DNA from: Palaemon carinicauda
Taxonomy: Eukaryota; Arthropoda; Malacostraca; Decapoda; Palaemonidae
Direction: 5' to 3'
NCBI RefSeq assembly: GCF_036898095.1
Contig: NC_090739.1
Coordinates: forward strand, 61,805,853 to 61,869,852
DNA: 64,000 bases
The notes under the pieces were generated by a model. The model searched no databases, was not told the origin of the DNA, and saw only the letters and a program-made list of their open reading frames with translations. Position 1 is the first letter of the stretch. Every line of letters begins with the position of its first letter. The position numbers were made by a program, and so were the translations under genes. Below are positions 35,221 through 47,331 of this stretch, piece by piece.

Positions 35221-35597
35221 TAACAAGGACTAAGCTTGGACTGCATGTCTTGCAACACAGCTCAAGGTCTATGGGAGCAGGTGTGGTAACAGACGGGGTT
35301 AGTGACTGAAGTGGAACCATTACCTTCCCTGGAAGCATGTTATGCTTAAATAAAAGTCCAAAGGAGGCTACGCAGCTAAAGGCTCCTCTCCAAATGACAG
35401 AGTCCTCAAGGGAATATCAGAAGGAGGGAGAAAAGCACTTTCTCATCTACAGGGACCATATCCGAGAAAAGTTAAGTTCTCTCAGTGAGGGTTTCAATGG
35501 TGCAAAAGCAGCAGACTAGAAGGCAACATTATGAAACTGCTTGACAGTCTAGTGAGTTGGTAACAACCAAAGATGTATGACTGAGAAGCATGCGGTA

Positions 35598-35898
35598 AGG
35601 TATGCAGAGCATGTTGTATGCAGAGCATGCTGTATGCAGAGCATGCTGTATGTAGAGCATGTTGTATGCAGAGCATGCTGTATGCAGAGCATGTTGTATG
35701 CAGAGCATGCTGAATGCAGAGCATGCTGTATGCAGAGCATGTTGTATGCAGAGCATGCTGTATGTAGAGCATGTTGTATGCAGAGCATGCTGAATGCAGA
35801 GCATGCTGTATGCAGAGCATGCTGTATGCAGAGCATGCTGTATGCAGAGCATGCTGTATGAAGAGCATGCTGTAAGGTAAGCAGAGCGTGTTGTATGG
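35598..35898. repeat. 16-bp minisatellite in element C
   Basis: About 18 units of tatgcagagcatgctg with c/t and a/t variants at a few positions. Each unit contains the palindrome agcatgct or agcatgtt. Since 16 is not a multiple of 3, a 48-bp superperiod gives the same 16-residue repeat (MLCIQHALHTACSAYS) in every minus-strand frame, which explains the overlapping ORFs. The orthologous array in D is longer. Confidence 0.95.
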
Positions 35899-36179
35899 CG
35901 TTAAACATTTCTCAGAAATTCCATGACCAGTGCTAGAGTGCTTCATGCATGCTTGCATGGGGTTTTAATATCAACCTAATATTTACCTTACATTCATAAC
36001 TCATGATTCATTTTTGTTTTGAAGATATTTTTGCCATATTCTGCGATATTGTTAAAAATATATTGCAAGGAATACATATATATTTTTATATAAGTAAGAC
36101 AAATAACCTCCATTATCATAATGTTTATGTAGGCATACTGCAAGTTATGAAAGTAAAGAGGTGTTATTATTGTCATTTG
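35899..36179 (-). other. AT-rich insert between minisatellite and gag in element C
   Basis: About 280 bp, AT-rich, non-coding, also present in D (44658-44860, slightly shorter). It is absent from F and so belongs to the non-autonomous subfamily. Confidence 0.5.
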
Positions 36180-37276
36180 TTATTTCTCAAGTTGAGGAGA
36201 AAGTAGCAGATGCATGCGTTGAGGTGGCTGACTCATAGCATGAGGTTGCTGCCTCAACAGTTGCGCTTGTAAGGTTGAAGGATGCGCAGTAGCAGGTTCC
36301 TGAGGAACGAGTTGAGGTTCCTGAGGTGTGAGCTGCGAGCGTTCAGGAAGTGGTTGCGCAGAACGCAGTAATTGTCTCGCGAGTTGAGGCTCCTGAGGCG
36401 CAAGGCTAAGGTGTTGTGGTGCTTGCCTTGAGGAGGGTTGAGCTCGCTGCAGCGAGAGCTGAGGAGACTGACTCATGGATGGGAGAGGTTGTTGTACCTC
36501 AACCGAGTGTTGCATCAATGGTGGAGCAGCAAGTGGAAGCGGAGGAAGAGAGGTATAAGCCTCCTGATCCCATTGCTGAGGTTGCCTTAAGGAAGGCGGA
36601 GGGAGTTGTACACCACTGGGAACAGTAAACTCAGAACGTGGCTCAACATCGTACGCCTGGCAGGCGGTACTGCGGTCAGGCGGAGCGAGCGCAGGCGGAG
36701 CGAGTGCAGGCGGAGGCGGAGGCGCAACACTCTTAGCCCGACACTCACGCATCAGGACCGCAAGTTGTGACTGCATGGACTGCAGTAGAGTCAACTTGGG
36801 GTCGGCAGACACTAAGGTCTGCTGAGGCGAAGCCTTAACAGAAGAGATCTGTTGCGGCAGCACCTTACTCCTTTTAGGAGGTGTGCAGTCACCTGATGAC
36901 TGAGGAGAGTCAGAGCTAACCCAATGACTGCATCCGGGTTGTTGAACTCTAACTTCGTACGTCTGGCATAGGTCTGGACTTTACGTTTAAGAGGTCTTGA
37001 GACCTGAGACCAGCGTTTTCTCCCCGAAATTTCTTCTGCAGACGAGCAAATTAAGGGCTCAATCGTCTGCGGGTGGGAGTGACGGTCTCTGAAAGACACG
37101 CCCGCAACCACCGAGGATACTTCTGTGCGCCGATCAAGGCCTGCCGAACCCTTTTGCCCTTCGACATTGCTTCTCCCCTGGGCTTGGGAGCTTGCAAGAG
37201 GTCCCGGACTGGGAGGACGACTGGCACGCACAGAAGTACCCTCACGCACAACACTGACACACTTAGCGCTAATCAC
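36180..37276 (-). pseudogene. gag remnant of element C (middle region only)
   Basis: Two overlapping minus frames. The first, 37276-36812, has GTSVRASRPPSPGPLASSQA and SVVAGVSFRDRHSHPQTIEP. The second, 36863-36180, has LLQSMQSQLAVLMRECRAKS followed by a Gln/Pro/Ser-rich stretch. The same blocks occur in the middle of F gag (LQSMQSQLASFMQEYRAEKV). The N-terminal zinc region of F gag is not found; instead an AT-rich segment runs to the right ITR. The Pro/Gln-rich part has expanded and is low complexity. Confidence 0.65.
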
Positions 37277-37627
37277 TTATCACTTTTGATTTTCTGTTTG
37301 CACTTATTTCACTGAACTCGAAACTTTAAGTGGTTTGTACCTGAAACACGCAATTCTATCTTTTCTCAAAAGTTAGTAATTGCGAAAAACAGAATTACAA
37401 TGTAACAGAAAAATCTAATGAAAGATAAATAATTCAGTGGCTGGAAAGAGACTAAACACTAGATCAAATAAACTACGTTTAAAATCTCTCACCGCATAAA
37501 GCTTGAGAACAAGAAAAAACTCTAGAAACGTTTACCTTCTTCCCCTAAAGAGACTAGGGAGAAGAGCAAAAACGATAACAACGTTACTCGCTTGAACGAA
37601 ACGTTTATCCTCCTCTTTCTCCCTCCG

Positions 37628-37702
<75 letters not shown>

Positions 37703-38471
37703 ACTTAGAACCTGAGAGAAGAGCCCAATCATATATATCGTTAAAACATATTATGTTAAAGGAAAAAACTGAAATATTTCCCAATTTATTAGAATTAAAA
37801 CCATTAAGTTAAGAAAGAATGAACAAAACGCTAGACACGGTTACTCTTACTGCAACGTGACACCGTGAAAATTCTCTCTCTATCGTGACGATAGAGCGCA
37901 AGTTGAACGTTCTGAACGTCAACAACTGCAGAGACAAAACAAAACGTTAGTTCAACTTTGAAAACAGTACGAGACTATCAAAGAAATTCTTTCAAAAACA
38001 TTAAAATAGCAAAATATGTTAACAGGTAAAACCGAAATGACGGGCTCAATGTTAATTAACTTCGGTACCAAGAAAAGACCGCCTACTATTAGGAAAGGTC
38101 GAATATAAACAAATATAAAAATTAATTTTAATAAGTTTATAATAAAAGGAAGTTAATCGAAGAGGCCTATAAAAGGCGGAGAGATATAAAATAAATCTAT
38201 AACTTTTGTTAAGCAAAATTAAGAAAGAGAGTCTATACTCTCTTAGACACCAACACTTCCGTCTAAGGGAAGGGTCGGCCATTTAAAGGTGAAAGAGAGT
38301 TCATACTCTCTTCGTCACCATAATTAAATTAATTCCAAAAGCTAACTAAGCTAATATAGAAGTTTCTAGTATAGCGAATAGCTGCAAATTTTAGAGAAAT
38401 ACTTCACCAAACCGTGAACAATACTCCAAAATCATAAGCGTATCCAAGAACGTCTTGCCGGAAGCACGACA
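37277..38471 (-). other. Non-coding 5' region of element C replacing the gag N-terminus
   Basis: Contains a (CT)n tract (about 37631-37700) and no coding capacity. The same segment is in D with a much shorter CT tract. F has gag coding sequence here instead. It may be a 5' leader acquired by the non-autonomous lineage. Confidence 0.5.
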
Positions 38472-38630
38472 GAGGAAAAAGTGAGGTGGCGTCAACAACA
38501 AGTACTGTAGTACCTGGCCACAGGTGGCGCTTGTGAGTACACCCCCTTCTAGTATAGTGATAGCTGGCGTATCCCTCCCGTAGAATTCTGTCGGGCAACG
38601 GAGTTGACAGCTACATGATTATCGGGTAAG
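38472..38630 (-). repeat. Right ITR of element C
   Basis: Exact inverted copy of 31993-32151, followed by tttaatattgaaaa (38631-38644), the right terminus represented in the ICR. Confidence 0.95.
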
Positions 38631-38644
38631 TTTAATATTGAAAA

Positions 38645-40620
38645 CTTCAACTTACTTGCACTCTTTCTGACCAATCATGGAAAACTTGATATACAGCTAA
38701 CTTTCTGATGTCCTCCAAAGTGAGAAATTTCAATATTAAGAGGAGGATATGATGCATTATTTTATTAAATGACTATGTTTACTTTACTATACCTTATTTC
38801 AAGAAAAGGATATTATTAATTATCTTCAATTTGTAATTATAAAATTGTAAACTAAAATAAAACTTCTAAGTAACAACTAACAGAGAAAATTTCTAATATC
38901 TAATAACTAACTTACAAAGCTACAAAGCATTACAGTACCTTACTTCTACTGTATAAGAGTAAACGACAATAAAACTAAGCTAGCTCATTCAAGAAAAATT
39001 AATTGATAGCAAACCTTGTATTTACAATAATGCCAAATGTTCATTGAAATACTTGAATTTCACCTAATGTGAAGGAAGCAGTGGATTTCACAACATTTAC
39101 AAAAAGAAATATACAATACCTCAAATGTCAAGACACCTGTATGGTGGTCAGCTTTACCATTTAAATTTAATCATGCAATGAATGCTAAATAATTCTCTAG
39201 CAATCATTTACAAGAAAGAAAACTTGGATTAACATTTCAATATATGTTATTCAATTAATTTCTAATGATAAATACTGTACATTCTTTAGCCAAAATATTA
39301 TAAAATCTGATGCATCTTATATTTTTTCATGTGACAGGTTTGTTTAAACAATATTGTCATCCCTGAAAGAACTTGGCAGACACAGAAAAGGATTTTTTAC
39401 TCCTTTGAAATTCTGAAGACTATTTTATCATAAAAATTACCAACAGCAAGCAAACCTGAAATCATCAAATTTTCATGCACCTCCAGAAACTCAAGAGCTA
39501 TATGCCAGCATGAAGAGACTACTTTGATGGAGTGTCTGCTGGCAGATATAAAAGTTGTCTTCCTACTAGACTATTCTGTATCCATCATCTTCCTACTGAA
39601 TACAGTATACAAGTGGCACATTTTGGGGATACATTTGGCAAAAACATCACCCCTTTGGTTCAGGGATTATTCATAAACTAAAAGGTAGCTATAGGCTTAA
39701 TCAACGTATGGTATGGATTGATCGTGAGGTCAAAACCACAAAATTAATGGCCCAAAATTTGGGCATGAGTTTTCATATTTGGAGGTTGGAGGATGGCTGG
39801 AGTGGTTGTGTGTGTTTTGGATTCAAATTTCTCAAAATTTGGTGGATGGACTGATGAATGTGGGCACCATGAAGTAAAAGTTGAGAGAGGTTTGAAAAAA
39901 ATATGGAAGAAATAAAACGAGAACAAAGGTACTGCACAGTACAAGGCTGGAAAGTAAAGGCCATACAATTCGGTACTTGGGCCAAGGAAGCAATTCAGTA
40001 AAGTTGATAGCTTGGAGAACTTAAGCACAAACAACAATGATAGATTATTTCAACAAAACTCCATAGATTACTTTAACCAAATATCACAAAGCTAAAATTC
40101 TAAAATCTCAGACCTTTTAAGAAATTTTTCTTTCAATATTAACATAAGATCTAGACTTTTGTAATTTTCAACTGAAAACTAATAAAAAAAATTGTACAAA
40201 ACAAATATGGACTTGAACATACAAAACCTACAACACTGTTTCTCTTTTTCCCAAATCCTGACACTTGCTGTTCGGCGTAAGTTTAGAAAATCTCATAAAA
40301 GAATAGTAAAATATAAGTGCATTCTCTTCACACTTCACTAAGACATCAAACTGTGTGGCTTACTCATTAAATATCTTTTGGTCAAAAGTGTCTGACCAAT
40401 GCAAATACAAGAAAGAAATACAGCACTTAGCTGAACTGAATAAAATCTGTACTAACTAGTTCTCACATTAATTTCTATAAATTAGCATTAAAGAAAATAA
40501 GAGGGTTAAAAGATTCTGTACCAGCTATAAAATTTTCACAAATGAGGTAGCATACTTTCAATAAATTTAATTGCCAGGTATCTTTAGGAAGAGAGAACTG
40601 GAAATTCATATTAAATATGG
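38645..40620. other. Spacer between elements C and D
   Basis: AT-rich, with no gene recognised. At about 39880-40005 a diverged relative of the dispersed repeat at 19190-19545 is visible (gaacaaaggtactgcacagt, gggccaaggaagca). The different flanks of C and D show the two were inserted independently rather than by one segmental duplication. Confidence 0.5.
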
Positions 40621-40661
40621 AAAAATGTTATTTTTATTAGTAAAATAAATTTTTGAATATA

Positions 40662-40819
40662 CTTACCCGATAATCATGTAGCTGTCAACTCCGTTGCCCG
40701 ACAGAATTCTATGGAGGGATACGCCAGCTATCACAATACTAGAAGGGGGTGTACTCACCAGCGCCACCTGTGGCCAAGTACTATAGTACTTCTTGTTGAC
40801 ACCTCCTCAATTTTTCCTC
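40662..40819 (+). repeat. Left ITR of element D
   Basis: 158 bp from cttacccgataatcatgtag to aatttttcctc. It pairs with 47174-47331; differences seen are tcaccagc against tcgccagc and gccaagtac against gccaggtac. Confidence 0.95.
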
Positions 40820-40863
40820 GGTCCAAAGGTTCTCTATGGGGAGGAAGGGAGGGTCGATTAAAT

Positions 40864-40954
40864 CATGATTATTGGGTAAGTATATTCAAAAATTTATTTT
40901 ACTAATGAAAATAACATTTTTCAATATTAAACTTACCCGATAATCATGTAGCTG
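40864..40954 (+). repeat. ICR of element D
   Basis: 91 bp, the same fused-end structure as in C. The left terminus reads atttttattag, while the ICR still predicts attttcattag, so one substitution has occurred since insertion. Confidence 0.9.
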
Positions 40955-41340
40955 ATTCACACCCAGGGGGGTGGGTGAAAAACCAGTGTACAAGACTAAA
41001 GGATAGCTAAGTATCCCGTATTTCATATAATCAGTTATCCACAATAACAATGAAATAATAAGTACCTGGTAAGGAAGTCGACTTGAACCGTTACTCTGCC
41101 TTTAATAAGATCGTCTTCCTTACTGAGCGCAGCGTTCCTCTTGGGAGGCTGAATCAACTCAAAGGTGCTAAAGTATACAGGGCTGCAACCCATACTAAAG
41201 GACCTCATCACAACCTTTAACCTCGGCGCTTCTCAAGAAAGAATTGACCACCCGCCAAATCAACAAGGATGTGGAAGGCTTCTTAGCCGACCGTACAACC
41301 CATAAAAAGTATTCAAGAGAAAGGTTAAAAGGTTATGGGA

Positions 41341-41571
41341 TTATGGGAATGTAGTGGCTGAGCCCTCGCCTACTACTGCATTCGTTGTTACGAATGGTCC
41401 CAGGGTGTAGCAGTACTCGTAAAGATACTGGACATCTTTGAGATAGAATGATGCGAACACTGACTTGCTTCTCCAATAGGTTGCATCCATAACACTCTGC
41501 AGAGAAAGGCTCTGTTTGAAGGCCACTGAAGTAGCCACAGCTCCCACTTCATGTGTCCTTACCTTCAGCAA
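41341..41571 (-). pseudogene. YR C-terminal domain of element D, HxxR mutated
   Basis: 76 codons; THEVGAVA in place of THEVRAVA; YWRSKSVFASFYLKDV with Tyr intact. The segment between this and the N-terminal YR piece (41971-41572) has stops and indels shared with element C. Confidence 0.8.
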
Positions 41572-41971
41572 AGCAAGGTCTTCTTCCTTCAGATGAGAAT
41601 GTGTTTCTCTAATCAGAAGCCTGAATAGTAAGAAACTGAGTTCTTAGAACTTGGAAAAGAAGGTTTCTTGATAGCACACTATAAGGCTTCTGATTGTCCT
41701 TGTAAAGGTTAAGACCTTTTTAGATAGTACCTAAGAGCTCTAACTGGGCAAAGTACTCTCTTCAGATCATTCCCCACCAAGTTGGACAGGCTTGGGATCT
41801 CGAACGACTTAGGCCAAGGACGTGAAGGAAGCTCGTTTAGCAAAAACCGAGCTGCAAGGAACATGTAGCCGTTTCAGATCTGAAAACAATGATCCTGCTG
41901 AAGGAGTGGATCTCACTTACTCTTTTAGCTGTTGTCAAGCACACGAGGAAAAGAGTTTTTAATGTGAGGTC

Positions 41972-42712
41972 CTAAAAAGAGGCTGATTGGAGAGGTTCAA
42001 ATCTTGATGACATAAGGAACCTTAGGACCACGTCTAGATTCCAGCCTGGAGTGGACAACCGACGTTCCTTTGAGGTCTCAAAAGACCTAGGGAGGTCCTG
42101 TAGATCTTTGTTGGTGGAAAGATCCAAGCCTCTGTGGCGGAAAACCGCTGCCAACATACTTCTGTAACCCTTGATCGTAGGAGCTGAAAGGGATCTTACT
42201 TTCCTTAGATATAACAGGAAGTCAGCAATCTGGGTTACAGTGGTACTGGTTGAGGAAACTGCATTGGTCTTGTACCAGCTACGGAAGACTTCCCCTTGAG
42301 ACTGATAGATTCTGAGAGTGGATGTTCTCCTTGCTTTGGCAATCGCTCTGGCTGCCTCCTTCGAAAAGCCCCTAGCTCTTGAGAGTCTTTCGAAAGTCTG
42401 AAGGCAGTCAGACGAAGAGCGTGGAGGATTGGGTGTACCTTCTTTACGTGAGGTAGACTTAGAAGGTTCACTCCTAGAGGAAGAGTCCTGGGAATGTCGA
42501 CCAGCCATTGCAGTACCTCTAAGAACCATTCTCTCGCGGGCCAGAGCGGAGCCAACCAACGTCAGCCGTGTCCCTTTGTGAGAGGAGAACTTCTGAAGTA
42601 CCCTGTTGACAATCTTGAACGGCGGGAATGCATACAGGTCGAGATGGAACCAATCCAGCAGAAAAGCATCCACGTGAACTGCTGCTGGGTCTGGAATCGG
42701 AGAACAATACAA
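41972..42712 (-). pseudogene. Methyltransferase-like/YR N-terminal fusion frame (element D)
   Basis: 246 codons. As in C, the frame starts in the methyltransferase-like domain (YCSPIPDPAAVHVDAFLLDW, YAFPPF) and passes into the YR start (ARERMVLRGTAMAGRHSQDS) through the shared extra base (gccaacc at 42551-42557). Unlike C it continues through the core-binding domain (SLSAPTIKGYRSMLAAVFRH) to FEPLQSASF before stopping. The first catalytic Arg region (KRVSEIH in F) is not reached. Confidence 0.75.
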
Positions 42713-42932
42713 CAGGAGTCTCTAGGTTATCGAGGTAGTGAACAGATCTATGGTTGGCTGACCCCACAGGGCCCAAAGTCTGCTGCAAATATTCTTGAGA
42801 AGGGTCCACTCTGTGGGGATGACCTGACCCTTCCGTCTGAGGTGATCTGCCATGACATTCATACCGCCCTGAATGAACCTCGTTACCAGTTAGCTTTCGA
42901 TCTTTAGACCAGATGAGTAGGTCCCTTGCGAT

Positions 42933-43403
42933 CTAGAACAACTTCCACGAAAGAGTCCCTCCCTGCTTGAAGATGTAAGCCAGGGCTGTGGTGTTGTCAG
43001 AGTCCACCTCCACCACTTTGTTAAGCTGGAGGGACTTGAAGTTTATCAAGGCCAGAATAACCGCCAACAACTCCTTGCAATTGATGTGAAGTGTCCTTTG
43101 CTCCTGATTCCATGTTCCCGAGCATTCTTGTCCGTCCAAAGTCGCACCCCAGCCCGTGTCTGATGCGTCCGAGAGGAGACGGCGGTCGTGTTTCTGAACA
43201 GCCAAATAGACTTCCTTGAGAAGAAAGCTGTTCTTACACCACGCGAGAGAAGACCTCCTCTCTTCGGAAACAGAAACTGAGACCGTCTCTAGCGTCATGT
43301 CCTTTATCCAGTGAGCAACTAGATGATACTGAAGGGGGGGGAGGTGGAGTCTCCCTAACACGATGAACAGGGCCAGCGATGAAAGTGTCCCTGTTAGACT
43401 CAT
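42933..43403 (-). pseudogene. RNase H domain of element D, readable
   Basis: 156 codons: thumb region (MSLTGTLSSLALFIVLGRLH), then RNase H with LLSDASDTGWGATLDGQECS (first Asp), INCKELLAVILAL (Glu) and VVEVDSDNTTALAYIFKQGG (second Asp). It ends before the last Asp (ADRLS in F). The enzymatic core is well preserved, but it has no functional RT upstream. Confidence 0.75.
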
Positions 43404-43406
43404 CCA

Positions 43407-43900
43407 CTACCTGACTGAGCATCGGTTCCTTCTCAGCATGCTCTGGATGCATTCTAGGGCTTGGAAGATCCTTGGGGCCGACGGAAAAGTCAGAAAAGCT
43501 CGACTCTGAAGATCCATACCCAAGGAGACAATGGTCTGGGATGGGACGAGCTGAGACTCCTCAAAATTGACCAGGAGGCCCAGTTCCTTGGTCAGATCCA
43601 TAGTCCATTTGAAAATCTCCAGACAGCGACGACTTGTGGGAGCTCTTAAAAGCCAGTCGTCTGACGGAGCCGGACACAAGATCATGGTACTGCTGCACAG
43701 TCTGTGAACTGTCAATCATGGGCAAGCGAGGAAGTACAGTGACAACCCGAATCTGTCTAGACTGTCTGGTTCGTACAGACAACTCCTTATCGGGTTGCTG
43801 AGGTTGCCGCACTGCGTCACAACAAGTCACTTCTGTTGGTTGTTGAACGTCTTCCCCGTGACACATTGACTCCGTAAACAAAAAATCCTCTAACAAGGAC
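43407..43900 (-). pseudogene. gag-RT junction of element D (RT fingers deleted)
   Basis: Reads PAPSDDWLLRAPTSRRCLEI and NFEESQLVPSQTIVSLGMDL; motifs A and B are absent as in C. Upstream frames contain TCCDAVRQPQQPDKEL, matching the gag middle region of F. The breakpoint is the same as in C. Confidence 0.75.
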
Positions 43901-44267
43901 TAAGCTTGGACTGCATGTCTTGCAACACAGCTCAAGGTCTATGGGAGCAGGTGTGGTAACAGACGGGATTAGCGACTGAAGTGGAACCATTACCTTCCCT
44001 GGAAGCATGTTATGCTTAAATAAAAGTCCATAAGAGGCTATGCAGCTAAAGGCTCCCTCCAAATGACAGAGTCCTCAAGGGAATATCAGAAGGAGGGAGA
44101 AAAGAACTTTCTCATCTACAGGGACCATATCCTAGAAAAGCTAAGTTCTCTCAGTGAGGGTTCACTGGTGCAAAAGCAGCAGACTAGAAGGCAACGTTAT
44201 GAAACTGCTTGACAGTCTAGTGAGTTGGCAACAACCAAAGATGTGTGACTGAGAAGCATGCGGTAAG

Positions 44268-44657
44268 GTATGCAGAGTATGCTGTATGCAGAGCATGCTG
44301 TATGTAGAGCATGTTGTATGCAGAGCATGCTGAATGCAGAGCATGTTGTATGCAGAGCATGTTGTATGCAGAGCATGTTGTATGCAGAGCATGTTGTATG
44401 CAGAGCATGTTGAATGCAGAGCATGCTGTATGCAGAGCATGCTGTATGCAGAGCATGTTGTATGCAGAGCATGCTGTATGCAGAGCATGCTGTATGTAGA
44501 GCATGTTGTATGCAGAGCATGCTGAATGCAGAGCATGCTGTATGCAGAGCATGTAGTATGCAGAGCATGCTGTAAGCAGAGCATGCTGTATGTAGAGCAT
44601 GCTGTAAGCAGAGCATGCTGTATGTAGAGCATGCTGTAAGGTAAGCAGAGCGTGTGC
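44268..44657. repeat. 16-bp minisatellite in element D
   Basis: About 23-24 units of tatgcagagcatgctg-type repeats, against about 18 in C, with a different order of c/t variants. It ends in the same flank (taaggtaagcagagcgtg). Confidence 0.95.
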
Positions 44658-44800
44658 ATGGCTTTTAACATTTCTCAGAAATTCCATGACCAGAGCTAGA
44701 GTGCTTTATGCATGCTTGCATGGGGTTTAAATATCAACATAATATTTACCTTACATTCATAACTCATGATTCATATTTTTTGCCATATTCTGCGATATTG

Positions 44801-46068
44801 TTAAAAATATATTGCAAGGAATACAAATATATTTTTATAAGTAATACAAATAACCTCCATTATCATAAGGTTTGAAAATGGAGGTAAGGTATGCTGAACA
44901 GCAGAGTCAGAACGAGCTGGAACAACAATAGTTGTGGTTTCCTCTTCAAGACTCTGTTGAGGGAACACCTGAGGCTCAGTCTGCAAAGGCTGATCAAAGG
45001 AAGTAGCAGAAGGTAGGCGCATGGGTGGAGGAGGCTGACTCCTGGCATGAGTGGCTGAACCCAAGGGTTGCGCTTGCTGAGCGGTTGGCGGAAGCGGAGT
45101 AGCAAGTTCCTGTTCCTGTGGTGTGAGCGGAGCGCGATGAGGTAGAGGCTGCGCAGAACAAGGTAAATGTCTCGCAAGCTGAGGCTCCTGAGGCTCAAGG
45201 CTAAGGTGTAGTGGTGCTTGCCTTGTGGAGGGTTGAGCTCGCTGCAGCGAGAGCTGAGGAGACTGACTCAAGGACAGGAGAGGTTGTTGTACCTCAACCG
45301 AGTGTTGCATCACTGGTGGAGCAGCAAGTGGGGGTGGAGGAAGAGAGGTATAATCCTCCTTATCCCATTGTAAAGGTTGCCTTAAAGAAGGCGGAGGCTG
45401 AACACCACTGGGAACAGCAAACTCAGAACGTGGCTCAACATCGTACGCCTGGCAGGTGGTACTGCGATCAGGCGGAGCGAGCGCAGGCGGAGGGAGTGTA
45501 GGCGGAGGCGGAGGCGCAACACTCTCAGCCCGACACTCACGCATCAAGACCGAAAGTTGTGACTGCATGGACTGCAGTAGAGTCAACTTGGGGTCGGCAG
45601 ACACTAAGGTCTGCTGAGGTAAAGCCTTAACAGCAGAGATCTGTTGCGGCAGAACCTTACTCCTCTTAGGCGGAGTGCATTCAACTGATGACTGAGGAGA
45701 GTCAGAGCTAACCCAATGACTGCATCCGGGTTGTTGAACTCTAACTTCGTACGTCTGGCATAGGTCTGGACTTTACGTTTAAGAGGTCTTGAGACCTGAG
45801 ACCAGCGTTTTCTCCCCTAAATTTCTTCTGCAGACGAGCAAATTAAGGGCTCAATCGTCTGCGGGTGGGAGTGACGGTCTCGGTAAGACACGCCCACAAC
45901 CACCGAGGATACTTCTGTGCGCCGATCAAGGCCTGCTGAACCCTTATGCCCTTCGACATTGCTTCTCCCCTGGGCTTGGGAGCTTGCAAGAGGTCCCGGA
46001 CTGGGAGGACGACTGGCGCGCACAGAAGTACCCTCACGCACAACACTGACACACTTTGCGCTAATCAC
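44801..46068 (-). pseudogene. gag remnant of element D (middle region only)
   Basis: Two minus frames. The first, 46068-45817, has REGTSVRASRPPSPGPLASS in an unbroken frame. The second, 45604-44801, has LLQSMQSQLSVLMRECRAES followed by Pro/Gln/Ser-rich repeats and a C-terminal end absent in C. Where element F has four C residues (63156-63159), D and C have three, so the frame is continuous here and broken in F. The zinc region is missing as in C. Confidence 0.65.
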
Positions 46069-46354
46069 TTATCACTTTGATTTTCTGTTTGCACTTATTT
46101 CACTGAACTCGAAACTTTAAGTGGTTTGTACCTGAAACACGCAATTCTATCCTTTCTCAAAAGTTAGTAATTGCGAAAACAGAATTACAATGAAACAGAA
46201 AAATCTAATTAATTCAGTGGCTGGAAAGAGACTAAACACTAGATCACTCTAGAAATGTTTACCTTCTTCCCCTAAAGAGACTAGGGAGAAGAGCAAAAAC
46301 GATAACAACGTTACTCGCTTGAATGAAACGTTTATCCTCCTCTTTCTCCCTCCG

Positions 46355-46385
<31 letters not shown>

Positions 46386-47173
46386 TGACTTAGAACCTGA
46401 GAGAAGAGCCCAATCATATATATCGTTAAAACATATTATTGTTAAAGGAAAAAACTGAAATATTTCCCAAAATGAAAAGTTCCTTTATTAGGATTAAAAC
46501 CATTAAGTTAAGAAAGAATGAACAAAACGCTAGACACGGTTACTCTTACTGCAACGTGAAACCGTGAAAAAACTTTCTCTATCGTAACGATAGAGCGCAA
46601 GTTGAACGTTCTGAACGTCAACAACTGCAGAGACAAAACAAAACGTTAGTTCAACTTTGAAAACAGTACGAGACTATCAAAGAAATTCTTTCAAACTCTG
46701 TGGCGGAAATAGCATAATATGTTAACAGGTAAAACCGAAATGACGGGCTCAATGTTAATTAACTTCGGTACCAAGAAAAGACCGCCTACTATTAGGAAGG
46801 TCGAATATAAACAAATATAAAAATAATTTTAATAAGTTTATAATAAAAGGAAGTTAATCGAAGAGGCCTATAAGAGGCGGAGAGATATAAAATAAATCTA
46901 TAACTTTTGTTAAGCAAAATTAAGAAAGAGAGTCTATACTCTCTTAGACACCAACACTTCCGTCTAAGGGAAGGGTCGGCCATTTAAAGGTGAAAGAGAG
47001 TTCATACTCTCTTCGTCACCATAATTTTCAAATTAATTCCAAAAGCTAACTAAGCTAATATAGAAGGTTCCAGTAAAGCGACAGCCGAAATCAAAGAGAA
47101 ATACTTCACCAAAATCGTGAAAATACTCCAAGAACATAAGCGTATCCCAGAACGTCTTGCCGGAAGCACGACA
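46069..47173 (-). other. Non-coding 5' region of element D
   Basis: Counterpart of 37277-38471. It includes a short (CT)n tract (about 46356-46385, about 30 bp against about 70 bp in C). No coding capacity. Confidence 0.5.
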
Positions 47174-47331
47174 GAGGAAAAATTGAGGAGGTGTCAACAA
47201 GAAGTACTATAGTACCTGGCCACAGGTGGCGCTGGCGAGTACACCCCCTTCTAGTATTGTGATAGCTGGCGTATCCCTCCATAGAATTCTGTCGGGCAAC
47301 GGAGTTGACAGCTACATGATTATCGGGTAAG
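47174..47331 (-). repeat. Right ITR of element D
   Basis: Inverted partner of 40662-40819, followed by tttaatattgaaaa and an A run that hides the exact insertion point. Confidence 0.95.

Larger units (their letters stand above)
31952..38644 (-). mobile_element. DIRS-type retrotransposon, element C (non-autonomous)
   Basis: About 6.7 kb. Perfect 159-bp ITRs (31993-32151 and 38472-38630) carry a longer left extension (31952-31992) and a short right extension (38631-38644); the ICR is at 32196-32286. The flanks (ctatggtaat left, cttcaactta right) show no target-site duplication. Sense order from the right: gag piece, 16-bp minisatellite, RT palm fragment, RNase H, methyltransferase-like and YR pieces. 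The RT fingers and the gag zinc region are missing, and the YR carries an Arg-to-Gly change and frame breaks. It is nearly identical to element D but sits at a different site. Confidence 0.9.

Noticed and set aside
35494..35958. Overlapping ORFs of 94-154 codons in the 16-bp array of element C (and the same in D)
   Set aside because: The 16-bp period forces the same peptide repeat in all frames; this is a minisatellite artefact, not a gene.
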